From an uncultured Rhodopila sp. (GTDB lineage: Bacteria > Pseudomonadota > Alphaproteobacteria > Acetobacterales > Acetobacteraceae), in contig CAINOE010000209.1 of assembly GCA_903851415.1 (NCBI GenBank), positions 1-64,000 of the forward strand: a stretch of DNA of 64,000 nucleotides. The letters are read 5' to 3'. Below the pieces are notes generated by a model, which saw only the letters and a list, made by a program, of their open reading frames with translations, had not been told where the DNA came from and did not search any database. The position numbers were made by a program, and so were the translations under genes. Below, piece after piece: positions 33,983-43,745 of the stretch (position 1 is its first letter; every line of letters starts with the position of its first letter).

Positions 33983-35239
33983 TCACGGCAGGGCCAGTCC
34001 CGCTGTCCCAACCGCGGCTTCCAGCGCCCGGGGCGTCCGCAGTTCCACGCCCGGCACCGCTTCACCAAGAACCCGGGCGCGGATGGCTGCCCATTCCGGG
34101 TTGCGCGCCCCGCCTCCAACCGTGAACACCCTTCGGACAAGGGGTGCCCCAAGTTCGGCCAGGCGCCGGTACGCCTCCGCCTCGATCCGCGCAATGCTCT
34201 CCAGCAGCCCGTGCAGAAACGCAACATCGTCAGCCGGCCGCGGCGTCTCCCGCGGCGGCAGGGCGTCATCGGCTATGGGAAAGCGCTCACCCGCGGACGG
34301 CAGCGGGTAGAAATCCAAACCCGAGACGACGGACGGATCGATCCGGGCGCTCAGTGCCGCAAGCCGGGCCGGCGAAAAGTATTTGGCCAGCGCGCCACCG
34401 CCGGTGTTCGACGCCCCGCCCGGCAGCCACAGCGAGCCGATCCGATGGCTGTATATGCCATTGTCAGGCGCCAGAACCGGACGGGACGACAGCAGCTTCA
34501 GCGTCAATGTGGTGCCGAGCGACGTGACCCCGTCGCCCTCCTCAACCGCCCCGGTTGCCAGGAACGCAGCGCAGCCATCGGTGGTGCCGGCAACGACCCT
34601 GACAGCGGCAGGAAGGCCGAGACGCTTTGCAATCGGAGGTGAAATCCGGCCGATGGTTCGTCCCGGCGGCACGACCTCGGGCAGGAGTGACGGATCCAGG
34701 TCCAGCGCATGCAGCCAGTCGGGCCAGCCGGGGATGGCCGGGTCGAAACCGGTCTTCAAGGCGTTGTTCCAATCGCTCACGCCGAACCGGCCGCATAGAC
34801 GGCCGGCGAGCCAGTCCGCTTCGTGCAGCAGATGCGCCCAGCCCTTCAGGTTCCGCCAGGCCAGGGCGCGAGCCAGCGGCGACGAGGCCCCGCGAGCGGC
34901 GCTGCCGGGTGGAGCGACCCGCGACACGCGCGCGACGGCGGCCGGGTCGGCCCGGGCGTTATAGAGGCTTGCGGGCGCGAGCGGACGCCCGGCGGCATCG
35001 ACCGGAAGGATTGTGCCGCTGGTGCCGTCGATGGCGATGCCTTCAACATCGATCAGGCTGGCCTCGCGTGCCAGCGCGCCGGTCGCCTCCCGCAGGGCGC
35101 GCCACCAGGCGTCCGGGTCGCTGCGCTCCGCGGCGCCGATCGGCGCGCTCGTCATAGCCATGACGTCCCGCCGCGCGTCCACGAGCGCCGCCCGGATGCC
35201 GGACGTGCCAAGATCGATGCCGATCGCCACACCTTTCAT
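33983..35239 (-). CDS. FGGY-family carbohydrate kinase
   Basis: A 418-aa actin-fold sugar kinase, probably phosphorylating a pentose, polyol or ketose with ATP. The FGGY_N part opens with GIDLGTSGIRAALVD (phosphate loop). VEGIAIDGTSGTILPVD, VAGTTDGCAAFL and GDGVTSLGTTLTLKLL follow. The C-terminal adenosine motif is VFTVGGGARNPEW. It is shorter than classic xylulokinases (about 480-500 aa) and resembles compact FGGY kinases of unassigned substrate. ATG 35239 is chosen by AAGGGG eight bases upstream; the frame stays open to 35902 but that part lacks kinase sequence and overlaps the next gene. It is convergent with mcr. Confidence 0.85.
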   Translation of the reverse strand: MKGVAIGIDLGTSGIRAALVDARRDVMAMTSAPIGAAERSDPDAWWRALREATGALAREASLIDVEGIAIDGTSGTILPVDAAGRPLAPASLYNARADPAAVARVSRVAPPGSAARGASSPLARALAWRNLKGWAHLLHEADWLAGRLCGRFGVSDWNNALKTGFDPAIPGWPDWLHALDLDPSLLPEVVPPGRTIGRISPPIAKRLGLPAAVRVVAGTTDGCAAFLATGAVEEGDGVTSLGTTLTLKLLSSRPVLAPDNGIYSHRIGSLWLPGGASNTGGGALAKYFSPARLAALSARIDPSVVSGLDFYPLPSAGERFPIADDALPPRETPRPADDVAFLHGLLESIARIEAEAYRRLAELGAPLVRRVFTVGGGARNPEWAAIRARVLGEAVPGVELRTPRALEAAVGTAGLALP

Positions 35240-35523
35240 GTGCTGCGCCCCTTCTGCGGCCGAATTCGCCGGGCGTCCCGTCAATCCGGCCAACGGACTC
35301 CGGACCGCAGCCGAACCGTTGCGGCCGTCGCCATCGATGGGGAAGACAACGGCGCCGGAATCGCCCATCTGCGATGGTTCATCGTCGATGGTAGCATGCC
35401 CGGCCGCCAGTTGCCGCAGGCAGTCCTGGTGTTCTACGGCCAACACGGGTGTCCAGGGCGGCAACCGGGCGGCCCGGGGCAGGAATCGCGCCCGTTCGAC
35501 CGGCCGGCGGCGCCGGATAGCGG

Positions 35524-36060
35524 CTAGATCTTCGCGCCCTGCTCGTGGTAGGCGATCGAGCCAAACCGTACCGGCGGCAGTCCGCCGTGGACCACGACGA
35601 TCGGGTCTGACGGCGCCACGCCGCGCTGGAGCAGGATCAGATCGCGCCCGGAATATCGGATGCGCGGATCGAACAGCGTGATCAATTCCACCTCCCACGC
35701 GCCGTTGCGCATGACGTTGCCGTACAGATGGCACTTCAGGTCGGAGAACGGACCCCAGTCCACACCCACCGACAGATGCTGCCCGAAGGCGCCAGAGTAT
35801 TTGTCGTCGTGGATGCCTTTGTCGACCGACAGCGGCGTGTTCGGATCGCTGACGCAATCGACGAAGTTGCGGATCTTGCCTTCCTCCCGCGGGTGGCACC
35901 ACAGCCGGGCCTTCGGCAGCTTGTTGATGATGACGAAAATTTCCCGCTTGGACCGGCCCGCCGCCGCGACCGGGTTGCCGCGCACATCGTCATGCGCCGG
36001 ATAAACCCTGGCGTTGTTTTCGGCGGAATCCCATCCCGCCTTGAATCGTATTTCCCCCAA
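35524..36060 (-). CDS. Hypothetical protein, 178 aa
   Basis: Not recognised. It is a soluble mixed alpha/beta protein without signal peptide or membrane segment, with a balanced composition (several W, H, D) and coherent strand-like runs (REIFVIINKL, AWEVELITLFDPRI, DPIVVVHGGLPPV) that argue for a real gene. It starts at ATG 36060, 284 nt upstream of the FGGY kinase gene on the same strand. No function can be inferred. Confidence 0.6.
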   Translation of the reverse strand: MGEIRFKAGWDSAENNARVYPAHDDVRGNPVAAAGRSKREIFVIINKLPKARLWCHPREEGKIRNFVDCVSDPNTPLSVDKGIHDDKYSGAFGQHLSVGVDWGPFSDLKCHLYGNVMRNGAWEVELITLFDPRIRYSGRDLILLQRGVAPSDPIVVVHGGLPPVRFGSIAYHEQGAKI

Positions 36061-37176
36061 TGCACAGCCCCCTTTGCACAGTTACCGCGAGAGACGCTTA
36101 CTTGCAATCAATCCTATGCCGGCGGCGCAAACGGAAGCAACGGCAAGGCGAGGCTTTCATCGCTTGATCCTGGTGCGGCGCGTGATCCGGCCGCCTGATT
36201 GCCGCCCGCGCTGCAGAATCCTTCCGAAAGCGGCCAGTGCCACATCCGACACTGGGTGCCTGAAGCCCTCCGCATCCGGCCTCGCCGCTTCGGATGGCAC
36301 GCCGGCGGCAGGAAAGTGTTATGCCGCCAGCCGTGTTCCGGCGGGCCAAGGACCTCAGGGAAGCCGTGTCGCTCGATCCAGGTTTCGTCAGGTGACGAGA
36401 CGCCGGCCGGCGCCGACTTGCCATGTCTTGATACTGTGCCACAGGCGAAGTCCTCACCGCGGCTTTGACATGACATGTGCTGTGTTGAAGCCTGTCTGTT
36501 TTGACGCTGAAGCCCGGGCGGCTTACCCGGTGCTCATTTCCATGCCTGCGGAGCATCGCCAGGGCTGCGAGAAAGGCACCGAGGATCGGCCCTGCGATCA
36601 CTCTCGTCGTCCAGGATCACAATGTTGTGAGCCCGATGCCGGTTGTTCCCGTCACCCATAGCGCGCCGGAAAACCCGGACCCTGGTTTGGAACTTCCCGG
36701 GGGGAGGAGATCAGGCGCCATGTTGATCTCGTTAGCGAGCCATCCCGGCGCTCACTCGTCCGGGTTTTTTGGCAACATCGGAACGAGCGGCCGTGCACCC
36801 CTATATCGAAGCAGGAATGGAGGACGCCTTCCTCCACCATCCGGGTCATGAACGGCCGGCATCGGCGGCTGCGGCCGGACGCACCGGCTTATTCGTTGCG
36901 CCTCCCGCGCATTTCCGGTCACCGGAAACGAATCGAAGACGATATTGGCTTCGACTGCCCGGCACGGTTCCTGCAAAGCCGCACTAAACGTCCGTCCGCA
37001 TCGCGCCATCGATACCGGCAAGGTTCATTCCGAGTAGAAAATAAAGAATGTTCTGCCGTTTTTACAGTTGACAAAGCGGTATATCGTGGGCAGGCTGCCA
37101 CTTCGAGGGTCGAAACGAGCACGCCGTCGGCCGAGAAATCACAGGACCAGCCAGCTTCCCGCCAAGAGGAACCGAC
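36061..37176. other. 1.1-kb gap without a convincing gene
   Basis: Open frames here are short, lack the local third-position G/C bias and show no domain. The segment separates the minus-strand unknown gene from the plus-strand giant operon. A TTGACA at 37068-37073 lies about 100 bp before the operon start, but no good -10 box follows at 16-18 bp. It may hold decayed coding sequence or a boundary of an acquired block. Confidence 0.5.
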
Positions 37177-40100
37177 ATGCAGGTTTTCGCGATTGCACGC
37201 GCCGATCCCGGCGCCGAGGGCATCGAAATCCTCTGGACATGGCCCGATACGCTCCCGCTCTCGCTCGCAGGCTACGACGTTCTGCGCCTCGAAAGCCGCG
37301 AACAGTCTACCCGCCCGGTCTGCGAGACGATCGATGCGCCCCAGTTGGCGATACTTCGCAGCAAAAACGAGTATGCCGCCCCGCTTGGCCGGTTGCGGCT
37401 GCAAACCGGCGCCAAATTCACTCCCCTCGCCACCGCCGCCAATACGCTCCACCAGGCACAGGCCAGTTTCCAGGCCCAGCCGGCACCCGCCCTGAACCTG
37501 CCGCAAAGCCTCACGGTCCCGATGGCCGAGTTCGTCACCGTCACGGTCGAGTGCTACATCCAGGAACTGACCAAGCCGGCGGACCGCGTGACAATCTCGG
37601 TCAGCGCCAGGAATTCCATGGCTATCGCGATGGCCCGCGGCAAGGCGGTCGCCTCGGGCCAGTCCACTCTCAACCCGGCTTTCTACACGCTTGCCGCACC
37701 CGGCATCGACACCGTCCTGCTCTACACCGTCGCTGTCACCACGTTTACAATCTGCGAATATCTGCCCGCCGCCGCCGGCACCGTTGACCCCTGGAGCAAG
37801 GCCACTGTCATCGCCAAGGGCCTCACCCTGCCGATCAAACAGACAGATTCCGCCCTCGCAACGCCCGCCCAGGAGCTCGCCGCCGCCCAGGCCCGCATCG
37901 TCGGCACCGAGACCCTCGATCCAACCCGCTTTCAGCGGATGGCCGATACGCTGCGTGCCCCCGCCGCCGGCAACGGCCTTGGCCGTTCCGGCGCCCGCAT
38001 CTCGTTGAACCGCTCCGATGCCTCGCAGAGCTACGAGGAAATGCCGCTGGAACAGCAACTTTCCGCCCTGGTGCTGCACCCGCGCGGACGCCGCGTGCTG
38101 GGCTTCGGCCATCATGACAAGAACGGCCTTACCCCGGGCTCCGCCTATATGTATCAAGTTGCCGGCCGTTTTGAGGCCGCCGATATCGCCGACCGCATCT
38201 ACGATGTCCACCGCGTGCCGGCCGGCACCGTGCTGCCTGATACATTCTGGATCAGCAACCTGGGCTTCCGCTGCCAGACACCGGTCAAGGTGGTGCTGGA
38301 CCCGCCGCCCGGCGCCAGCGATCTGCATGCCGCGAGCCGCCGCGGCATCCGCATCGACACCACAGGCTTCGATGCGTCGTGGCTGCTTCCGTCCTTCGGC
38401 GTTTGGAGCGCGCTGATCACCCTGCCGATACCGGTCACCAAGATTACCCTGGAGGTCGCCCCCGGGCACGCCTTCGCCTATGCCGGCGGCATGCCGTGGT
38501 CGTTCGGCGCCGCTCCGGCGGTGCCCTTGCCGGCGGGGCCTGCCGTGGAACTCACGTTTCCCGCGCCGATCATGGAACTTCGCCTGGCGGGCACAGGCAC
38601 TTTGTATGCGCTGCGGATCCCGAGCGGACAAACCGGCACCGTGACGGTTACCGCCGAAACCGGACCGGTGCTCTATGCCGCCCAACCGCTCCCGGCGCCG
38701 CCCATCGTTCTGCTTGCCTCCAACCTGCAGCAGCCGATCCCGACCATCACCGGCCCGATCGACGAATCGACACCGGTGCCGCCGCGCAACCCGGTCGGCT
38801 TTAGGCTGGAATGGCTGCCCGCGGTCGCCGGAGACGCCACCGTCTGGTCGCAGGATATTGAATCCGGGCCGCCGCTCGATAGCCTCGCCTATGCGATCGA
38901 CCACCGTGGGGTCACGCTGCCAGCCACATATGGCGCCTGGGAGGCCATCAACGCCGATGACAACCTGACGTTCGGCTCGCGCGACGCGTCCACCCCGAGT
39001 GTCCTCCTGGTGAAGGGCTGCGACCTCGACATCCTGTTTCCTGCCAACCGTCCCCGGGACAACGCCGGCCTGACGCTGTCCTACAGCGACGTGTTCGGCG
39101 AAAAGGACCCCACGACCGGCATCGTCCGCCCGCCGGCGCAACTCGGCACATACCATCAGTACCGCATCCGCGCGGTGGATGCCGCCGGCCGGATCAGCGG
39201 CACCGAAACCCTGTCGGGTGTGGTGCGCCTGGAAAAACACACGCCCCCGCCGCTGCCGGCCGGCCCGCAACCGCCGCCCGGCCTCGATGCCAGCGGCAAT
39301 CTGCTTGGGCCGCCCGGCCCGCGCGCGCGCGCCATTGTCAAAGGGGCTGCCGGCCTCACCCCGGCCGACATTGCTACCCTCGGATCCCATCAGAACGCGA
39401 TCATCCTGGAGTGGGGCTGGCGCCAGGCGGAGCGCGACCTCGATAGCACCGCGGCGGAATTCCGCGTTTACCTGACCAGCCCGGCGGACACCGTAACGGC
39501 CACGATAACCGGCGTTACCTCCACCGCCCCGAACTGGAGCATCGCCATGACCACGGCGCTGCCGCTGGTGGCGAACGAACTTGCCGGGCAGTGGATCACC
39601 AGCGGCGGCTATCCGTTCCTGATCGTCAGCAACACCGCCGGCAGCACGCCGTCAGTCGTCGTCGAACAGGCAGCGCTCAAGCCCGCGGCCCAGCCCGTGA
39701 ACGGCCCCGTCGTTTTCGGCCGTCCGCTCCGTCCCGAGCATCAACGTCCGGCCGGCTGGAACCAGCGCGCCGCGGTGTATCCGCTGACCGCCGCCGATAC
39801 CTACCGCCACATCTTTTACGACGTCCTGTCGCTCAGTCCCGCGCAGCCGCGAGACAGCATCTGGGTGGGCGTCTCCTCGGCCGATGCGCAAAGCTATGTC
39901 CCGGACGAAAGAAGTTCCGGAAATCTCGCCAACCGGCCCGGTAATGAGAGCGGAATCGTCACCTGTGCGGTGACCGCCCGCTACCAGGGCCAGCCGGTGT
40001 TCAGCGTCCCGCCGCCGGTAGGCGACGTCCCTGAACAGGTCACCGAAGAACCCACGGGGCGGCAGGTGATCGCCACGCTTGACCTGCCCGCGCTGCTTGC

Positions 40101-40935
40101 GGGCGCGCTGCCCGCGGGCTCGCCGGCGGTGCTGGAACGCTGCGGCACCGACGAGATCCTCAATCGCCTTTCGGTGGCCGGCAACGCGGTGCAGATCACC
40201 CTGCCGGACAACACCGTCCATCCGGTGCCGTTCCCCAACCCGACCGATCTCGCCACTGTGCTGGGCACGCTGAACGGCGCGACTCCCGAGCAACTGCCAA
40301 ATCGCTACCTGCTGCACGCCATTGCCACCGCACCCGACCCGTCGGTTTTCTTCTCCCGCATCAGCGCCGACGTCATCAGCGTCGGGCCTGTCGCCGATCG
40401 GCTGCCGCAGAAGCCCGGCCGCTTCTTCTATTTCGTCCGTGCCGCCGACGCGCTTGGTCATCTGTCCGCCGGCGGTGCGGTGCTGCCGATCGTCGTGCGG
40501 GTTCCCTCGGTCGCCGATGCCGCCACCCCCCTCCGCCAGGCCATCGCCGCCGCTTCCGGCAGCGTCTCCCTGACGGTCTCGGTGCCAGACGATCCGGACA
40601 CGACAACGCTGTTGCTGTTCGCTGCGCTGACGCCGCCAAACACGATGCCGCCGACGCAATCCGAGGCCGAGATCCTGCGCACGCCCAACCGCCGCGATCT
40701 CTACCCGAGCAACGGCCTGCGGCTGCGCCTGAGCGACGGCACGCTGCTATCGCCAGCCGCGGTCAAAGCGCTATCGGATGCGGACGTGACCGTCCAGGCG
40801 GACGGCAGCCGCGTCGCCACGCTGAAGCTGGCGGTTGCCGGCGGTAGCTGGGCCACCTTGTGGTGCTACGGCGTCACGCGTGACGGTCAGCCGTCGCGCC
40901 GCTGCGGTCCATTTGGCCAGGGAGTGCCGGCATGA
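37177..40935 (+). CDS. Giant FN3-like protein of unknown function (first gene of the PLD operon)
   Basis: A 1252-aa protein I cannot assign. There is no signal peptide or membrane segment, so it is probably cytoplasmic or released by a non-Sec route. It is beta-rich with Ala/Pro/Thr-rich linkers. Two stretches resemble the F-G region of fibronectin type III domains, YRIRAVDAAGRIS (about residue 660) and FYFVRAADALGHLS (about 1085), suggesting a chain of Ig-like modules. AGAGGA lies seven bases before the ATG. The stop overlaps the start of the phospholipase D-like gene (ATGA), so the two are translationally coupled and probably act together. Confidence 0.75.
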   Translation: MQVFAIARADPGAEGIEILWTWPDTLPLSLAGYDVLRLESREQSTRPVCETIDAPQLAILRSKNEYAAPLGRLRLQTGAKFTPLATAANTLHQAQASFQAQPAPALNLPQSLTVPMAEFVTVTVECYIQELTKPADRVTISVSARNSMAIAMARGKAVASGQSTLNPAFYTLAAPGIDTVLLYTVAVTTFTICEYLPAAAGTVDPWSKATVIAKGLTLPIKQTDSALATPAQELAAAQARIVGTETLDPTRFQRMADTLRAPAAGNGLGRSGARISLNRSDASQSYEEMPLEQQLSALVLHPRGRRVLGFGHHDKNGLTPGSAYMYQVAGRFEAADIADRIYDVHRVPAGTVLPDTFWISNLGFRCQTPVKVVLDPPPGASDLHAASRRGIRIDTTGFDASWLLPSFGVWSALITLPIPVTKITLEVAPGHAFAYAGGMPWSFGAAPAVPLPAGPAVELTFPAPIMELRLAGTGTLYALRIPSGQTGTVTVTAETGPVLYAAQPLPAPPIVLLASNLQQPIPTITGPIDESTPVPPRNPVGFRLEWLPAVAGDATVWSQDIESGPPLDSLAYAIDHRGVTLPATYGAWEAINADDNLTFGSRDASTPSVLLVKGCDLDILFPANRPRDNAGLTLSYSDVFGEKDPTTGIVRPPAQLGTYHQYRIRAVDAAGRISGTETLSGVVRLEKHTPPPLPAGPQPPPGLDASGNLLGPPGPRARAIVKGAAGLTPADIATLGSHQNAIILEWGWRQAERDLDSTAAEFRVYLTSPADTVTATITGVTSTAPNWSIAMTTALPLVANELAGQWITSGGYPFLIVSNTAGSTPSVVVEQAALKPAAQPVNGPVVFGRPLRPEHQRPAGWNQRAAVYPLTAADTYRHIFYDVLSLSPAQPRDSIWVGVSSADAQSYVPDERSSGNLANRPGNESGIVTCAVTARYQGQPVFSVPPPVGDVPEQVTEEPTGRQVIATLDLPALLAGALPAGSPAVLERCGTDEILNRLSVAGNAVQITLPDNTVHPVPFPNPTDLATVLGTLNGATPEQLPNRYLLHAIATAPDPSVFFSRISADVISVGPVADRLPQKPGRFFYFVRAADALGHLSAGGAVLPIVVRVPSVADAATPLRQAIAAASGSVSLTVSVPDDPDTTTLLLFAALTPPNTMPPTQSEAEILRTPNRRDLYPSNGLRLRLSDGTLLSPAAVKALSDADVTVQADGSRVATLKLAVAGGSWATLWCYGVTRDGQPSRRCGPFGQGVPA

Positions 40936-43745
40936 GCACCTTCGCCACGCCGGTTCCGGCCGCTACCACACTGCAGCGGATTACCCCCTCGGCGCCGGTG
41001 CCTGGCGATCCCGCGATGCGCTTCTCCGGCGACAGCATCCAGTGGATCGGCCTTCCCGCCGGCACCCCGATCAGCGCCTTCGCCACGGGTTCGGTGTCCC
41101 GCGCGGCGGGCACCACCAACGGCATCCCCGGCCAGCCCGCCGCGGCCTGGACGGCCTTTCAGCTTTCTCCCTGGCCGCAAATGGATCCGGCCTCGTTCAA
41201 GCTCATCCTGCCCGGCTTGCCGCTGCAAATCGTGCTGGTCATCGGAACCGTCGCCACACCTTCGACCGATACGGTGCTCGATGCCGGAGGCACACTTGCC
41301 ACCGCGCCCGGAGGCGCGGGAGCCACGGCGTTTCTGGGGTTCATCTTCCAGGACCGGCTGATGCGGGACCCGCTCAGCGCCGCCAGGGCGATCGCCGCCA
41401 GCAACGCCTGCGACGCCAACTGGCCCGCTTACGTGGCGAGCCTCGCCGCCATGCCCAACGGCCGAACGCTTCGGGTGCTGGACCATATCGGCAGGCCGAT
41501 GTCCGGCATCACCGTGAGCGTCGCGGTCACCGGCGGCGCCGCGCAGAGCGCCGCCCTTACGCCGGCAATGGACGGCGATACCGGCATCGCGGTACCGGAT
41601 GGCGCGACCGCCACGGTGTCCGTCCCGGCCTGGCCCAACGCGATCGTCGCGGGCGAGGCGGATACCGGATCCTTCCGGACGGCGCTGACGCTCGCCCCGG
41701 GTGGCCATCTCGTGCAGGTGCTGAACCCGGACAACTGGTTCGCCACGCCCGACCCGGGCGTCAGCCTGCCGATATGGTGGCCTAACAGCAACATCGAGCC
41801 GATCCAGGACGGCACCCCCTATTTCAGCCGGCTGGTCCCCGACATGCGGGCCGCCAAGAACGGCGGCAAAGTGCAGGTCGCCGGCTGGGCCGTGGTGAAA
41901 GGCAGTCAATCCGATTCGAGCGTCGATTGGCCGCTGATCCCCGGCGACGCCTCGACCACCGTCATGGCGCTGGTCAACGAACTGCGCGGCAACAGCGCCG
42001 ACATCCGGATCCTGCTCAACCAGTTCCTGCAGTTCGATTCACCCACCATCGACGATTTCCCGGAACTGCTGATCATTCTTCTCGCGTTCTATTGCGCGCT
42101 CGGGCCGCTTGCGGCCTTCGCCAAGATGGCAACCGATCCGGGCGGCTATCTCATGGGTTTCGTTGGCGTCGCCGCGTTGAACATTCTCCTCGCCACCTCC
42201 GTCCCCGAGGACCTGCTGAAGAAGATCGCGGAATTTTCCAAGGACCTGAAGGACGCGCTGGACAACATCGACCCGACGATCGCCACGTGGACGCCGTACC
42301 CCGCGGCGTTCGCCGACAACCCGCTCGTTGCGCCGCCTCCGTTCAAGGTGCTGGGCCACACCATCGACGACCTCAGTCACCTGGGCGTGTATCACCAGAA
42401 ACATGTCACCATCGTGCAGGCGGACCAGACGCACCTGGCCTACCTTGGCGGCGTCGACATCAACAGCGACCGCCCTGATACGCCGCTGCACCGGGCGAAG
42501 CACCCGTTCCACGACCTTCAGGTGCGCGTCACCGGGCCCGCCGTGCAGGCGGTGTTCCAGACCTACGCCGAACGCGCCACGTTCCATAGCGCGCCGACGC
42601 CGGTCACCCCGGCGTCCGTCGCCTCACCCGCCGGCGCGTCGCATCTCGTCCAGATCGCCCGTACATACTTCAAGCCCGCTACGCCGCCCGGCCCGTTCAC
42701 CTTTGCCCCCAACGGCGAATCCACCCCGATCCGCACGGTCAAGGCCGCCATGGCGCAGGCCAGGGACTACATCTGGATCGAGGACCAGTATTTCACGCCG
42801 CCGGAAGACTACGTCCAGGCGCTGCTTGCCGCCGCCGACAACAACGTCCGGGCGCTTGTGCTGCTGGTGAACTTCGCGACCGATCAGCCATACGGATCGA
42901 TCCGCCGCGAGCAGGTGCTGGCCGCCCTGCAAACCAAATGGGGCACCCGCATGCACCTCGGCGCTCCGCTGCGCCGGTTTTCGCACGAGGTTCCCGGCCT
43001 CACCACCAACCTTGGCCGCCTCGCCCTCACCGCGGCGATGGATGCGGCGACCCCGACCGCCAGCTTCGGACCGCCCGGGCGCATGCCGGCGCCGCCGTTC
43101 TGGGCGTTCATCGGCAATGAACTCGTGCTGGTCTATGCGCTCGGCGGCGCCGCCACCGCCACCGCACAGAGCGTGGAGATATCGCGGGCCACCGGAGCCG
43201 CGGGCTGGGGTGCGCAGCCGGTAGCCCACCCCGTCGGCACGCCGGTGCTGGCTGTGCAGCTTCCGCCGATCTACGTCCATCCAAAGATGATGATCGTGGA
43301 CGACGTGTTTCTGTTCGCGGGCTCCTCGAACGTCAACCGCCGCGGCTTCTACCATGATGGCGAACTCGACAGTTTCACCGTGCCGCAGCACCTTATCGGC
43401 GACCCGCGGAATCCCGCCCGCACTCTGCGCGCCCGCCTGATGTCGGAGCATCTCGGCCTCGGCGCCGAGATGGGGCAGGCGCTGTTTGCCGATCCGCACT
43501 CCGCCTTCGCGTATTTCACCGCCCGCACCTGGTACGAACAATCGCACTGGCAGTCCCTGAATTTCTTCGGTTCGCTGCCGCCCGACATCCCGCTCGGCAC
43601 GTCAGGTTCCGTCGGCGGCTTCGTCATGAACGCGGCGAAATTCGCCCTGCAAGCCGCCGCCAAGACGGATGTCTGGACACTTCTTGCCGATCCCACCAGC
43701 GGACTTGATCCCAACCCCGGCACCAAGGGGCCCGAATACCCATGA
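40932..43745 (+). CDS. Phospholipase D-superfamily protein, 937 aa
   Basis: A two-HKD phosphodiesterase-fold protein. The second HKD motif is intact: His783-x-Lys785 with Asp790 (HPKMMIVDD), followed by GSSNVNRRG. The first is HQK at His488/Lys490 followed by GGVDIN, but the Asp expected eight residues into HxKxxxxD is Val (HQKHVTIVQ). Such enzymes hydrolyse or transfer phosphodiesters, usually phospholipids. About 330 N-terminal residues are Ala/Pro/Thr-rich and beta-rich, with a predicted helical segment before the catalytic half. No signal peptide is seen. It is ATGA-coupled to the giant genes on both sides. Activity is uncertain because of the altered first motif. Confidence 0.85.
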   Translation: MSTFATPVPAATTLQRITPSAPVPGDPAMRFSGDSIQWIGLPAGTPISAFATGSVSRAAGTTNGIPGQPAAAWTAFQLSPWPQMDPASFKLILPGLPLQIVLVIGTVATPSTDTVLDAGGTLATAPGGAGATAFLGFIFQDRLMRDPLSAARAIAASNACDANWPAYVASLAAMPNGRTLRVLDHIGRPMSGITVSVAVTGGAAQSAALTPAMDGDTGIAVPDGATATVSVPAWPNAIVAGEADTGSFRTALTLAPGGHLVQVLNPDNWFATPDPGVSLPIWWPNSNIEPIQDGTPYFSRLVPDMRAAKNGGKVQVAGWAVVKGSQSDSSVDWPLIPGDASTTVMALVNELRGNSADIRILLNQFLQFDSPTIDDFPELLIILLAFYCALGPLAAFAKMATDPGGYLMGFVGVAALNILLATSVPEDLLKKIAEFSKDLKDALDNIDPTIATWTPYPAAFADNPLVAPPPFKVLGHTIDDLSHLGVYHQKHVTIVQADQTHLAYLGGVDINSDRPDTPLHRAKHPFHDLQVRVTGPAVQAVFQTYAERATFHSAPTPVTPASVASPAGASHLVQIARTYFKPATPPGPFTFAPNGESTPIRTVKAAMAQARDYIWIEDQYFTPPEDYVQALLAAADNNVRALVLLVNFATDQPYGSIRREQVLAALQTKWGTRMHLGAPLRRFSHEVPGLTTNLGRLALTAAMDAATPTASFGPPGRMPAPPFWAFIGNELVLVYALGGAATATAQSVEISRATGAAGWGAQPVAHPVGTPVLAVQLPPIYVHPKMMIVDDVFLFAGSSNVNRRGFYHDGELDSFTVPQHLIGDPRNPARTLRARLMSEHLGLGAEMGQALFADPHSAFAYFTARTWYEQSHWQSLNFFGSLPPDIPLGTSGSVGGFVMNAAKFALQAAAKTDVWTLLADPTSGLDPNPGTKGPEYP

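Noticed and set aside
35240..35902. Upstream in-frame extension of the FGGY kinase
   Set aside because: The kinase motif begins right at MKGVAIGIDLGTSG with a good ribosome site. The extension has no kinase similarity and overlaps the 178-aa gene.
36098..36601. 167-codon minus-strand frame in the 1.1-kb gap
   Set aside because: Arg/Ser-rich composition without structure, no ribosome site and no codon bias.
37068..37085. TTGACA near TATATC as a promoter of the giant operon
   Set aside because: TATATC lies only about 6 bp after TTGACA, and no -10 match occurs at 16-18 bp, so the pair is not a credible promoter.
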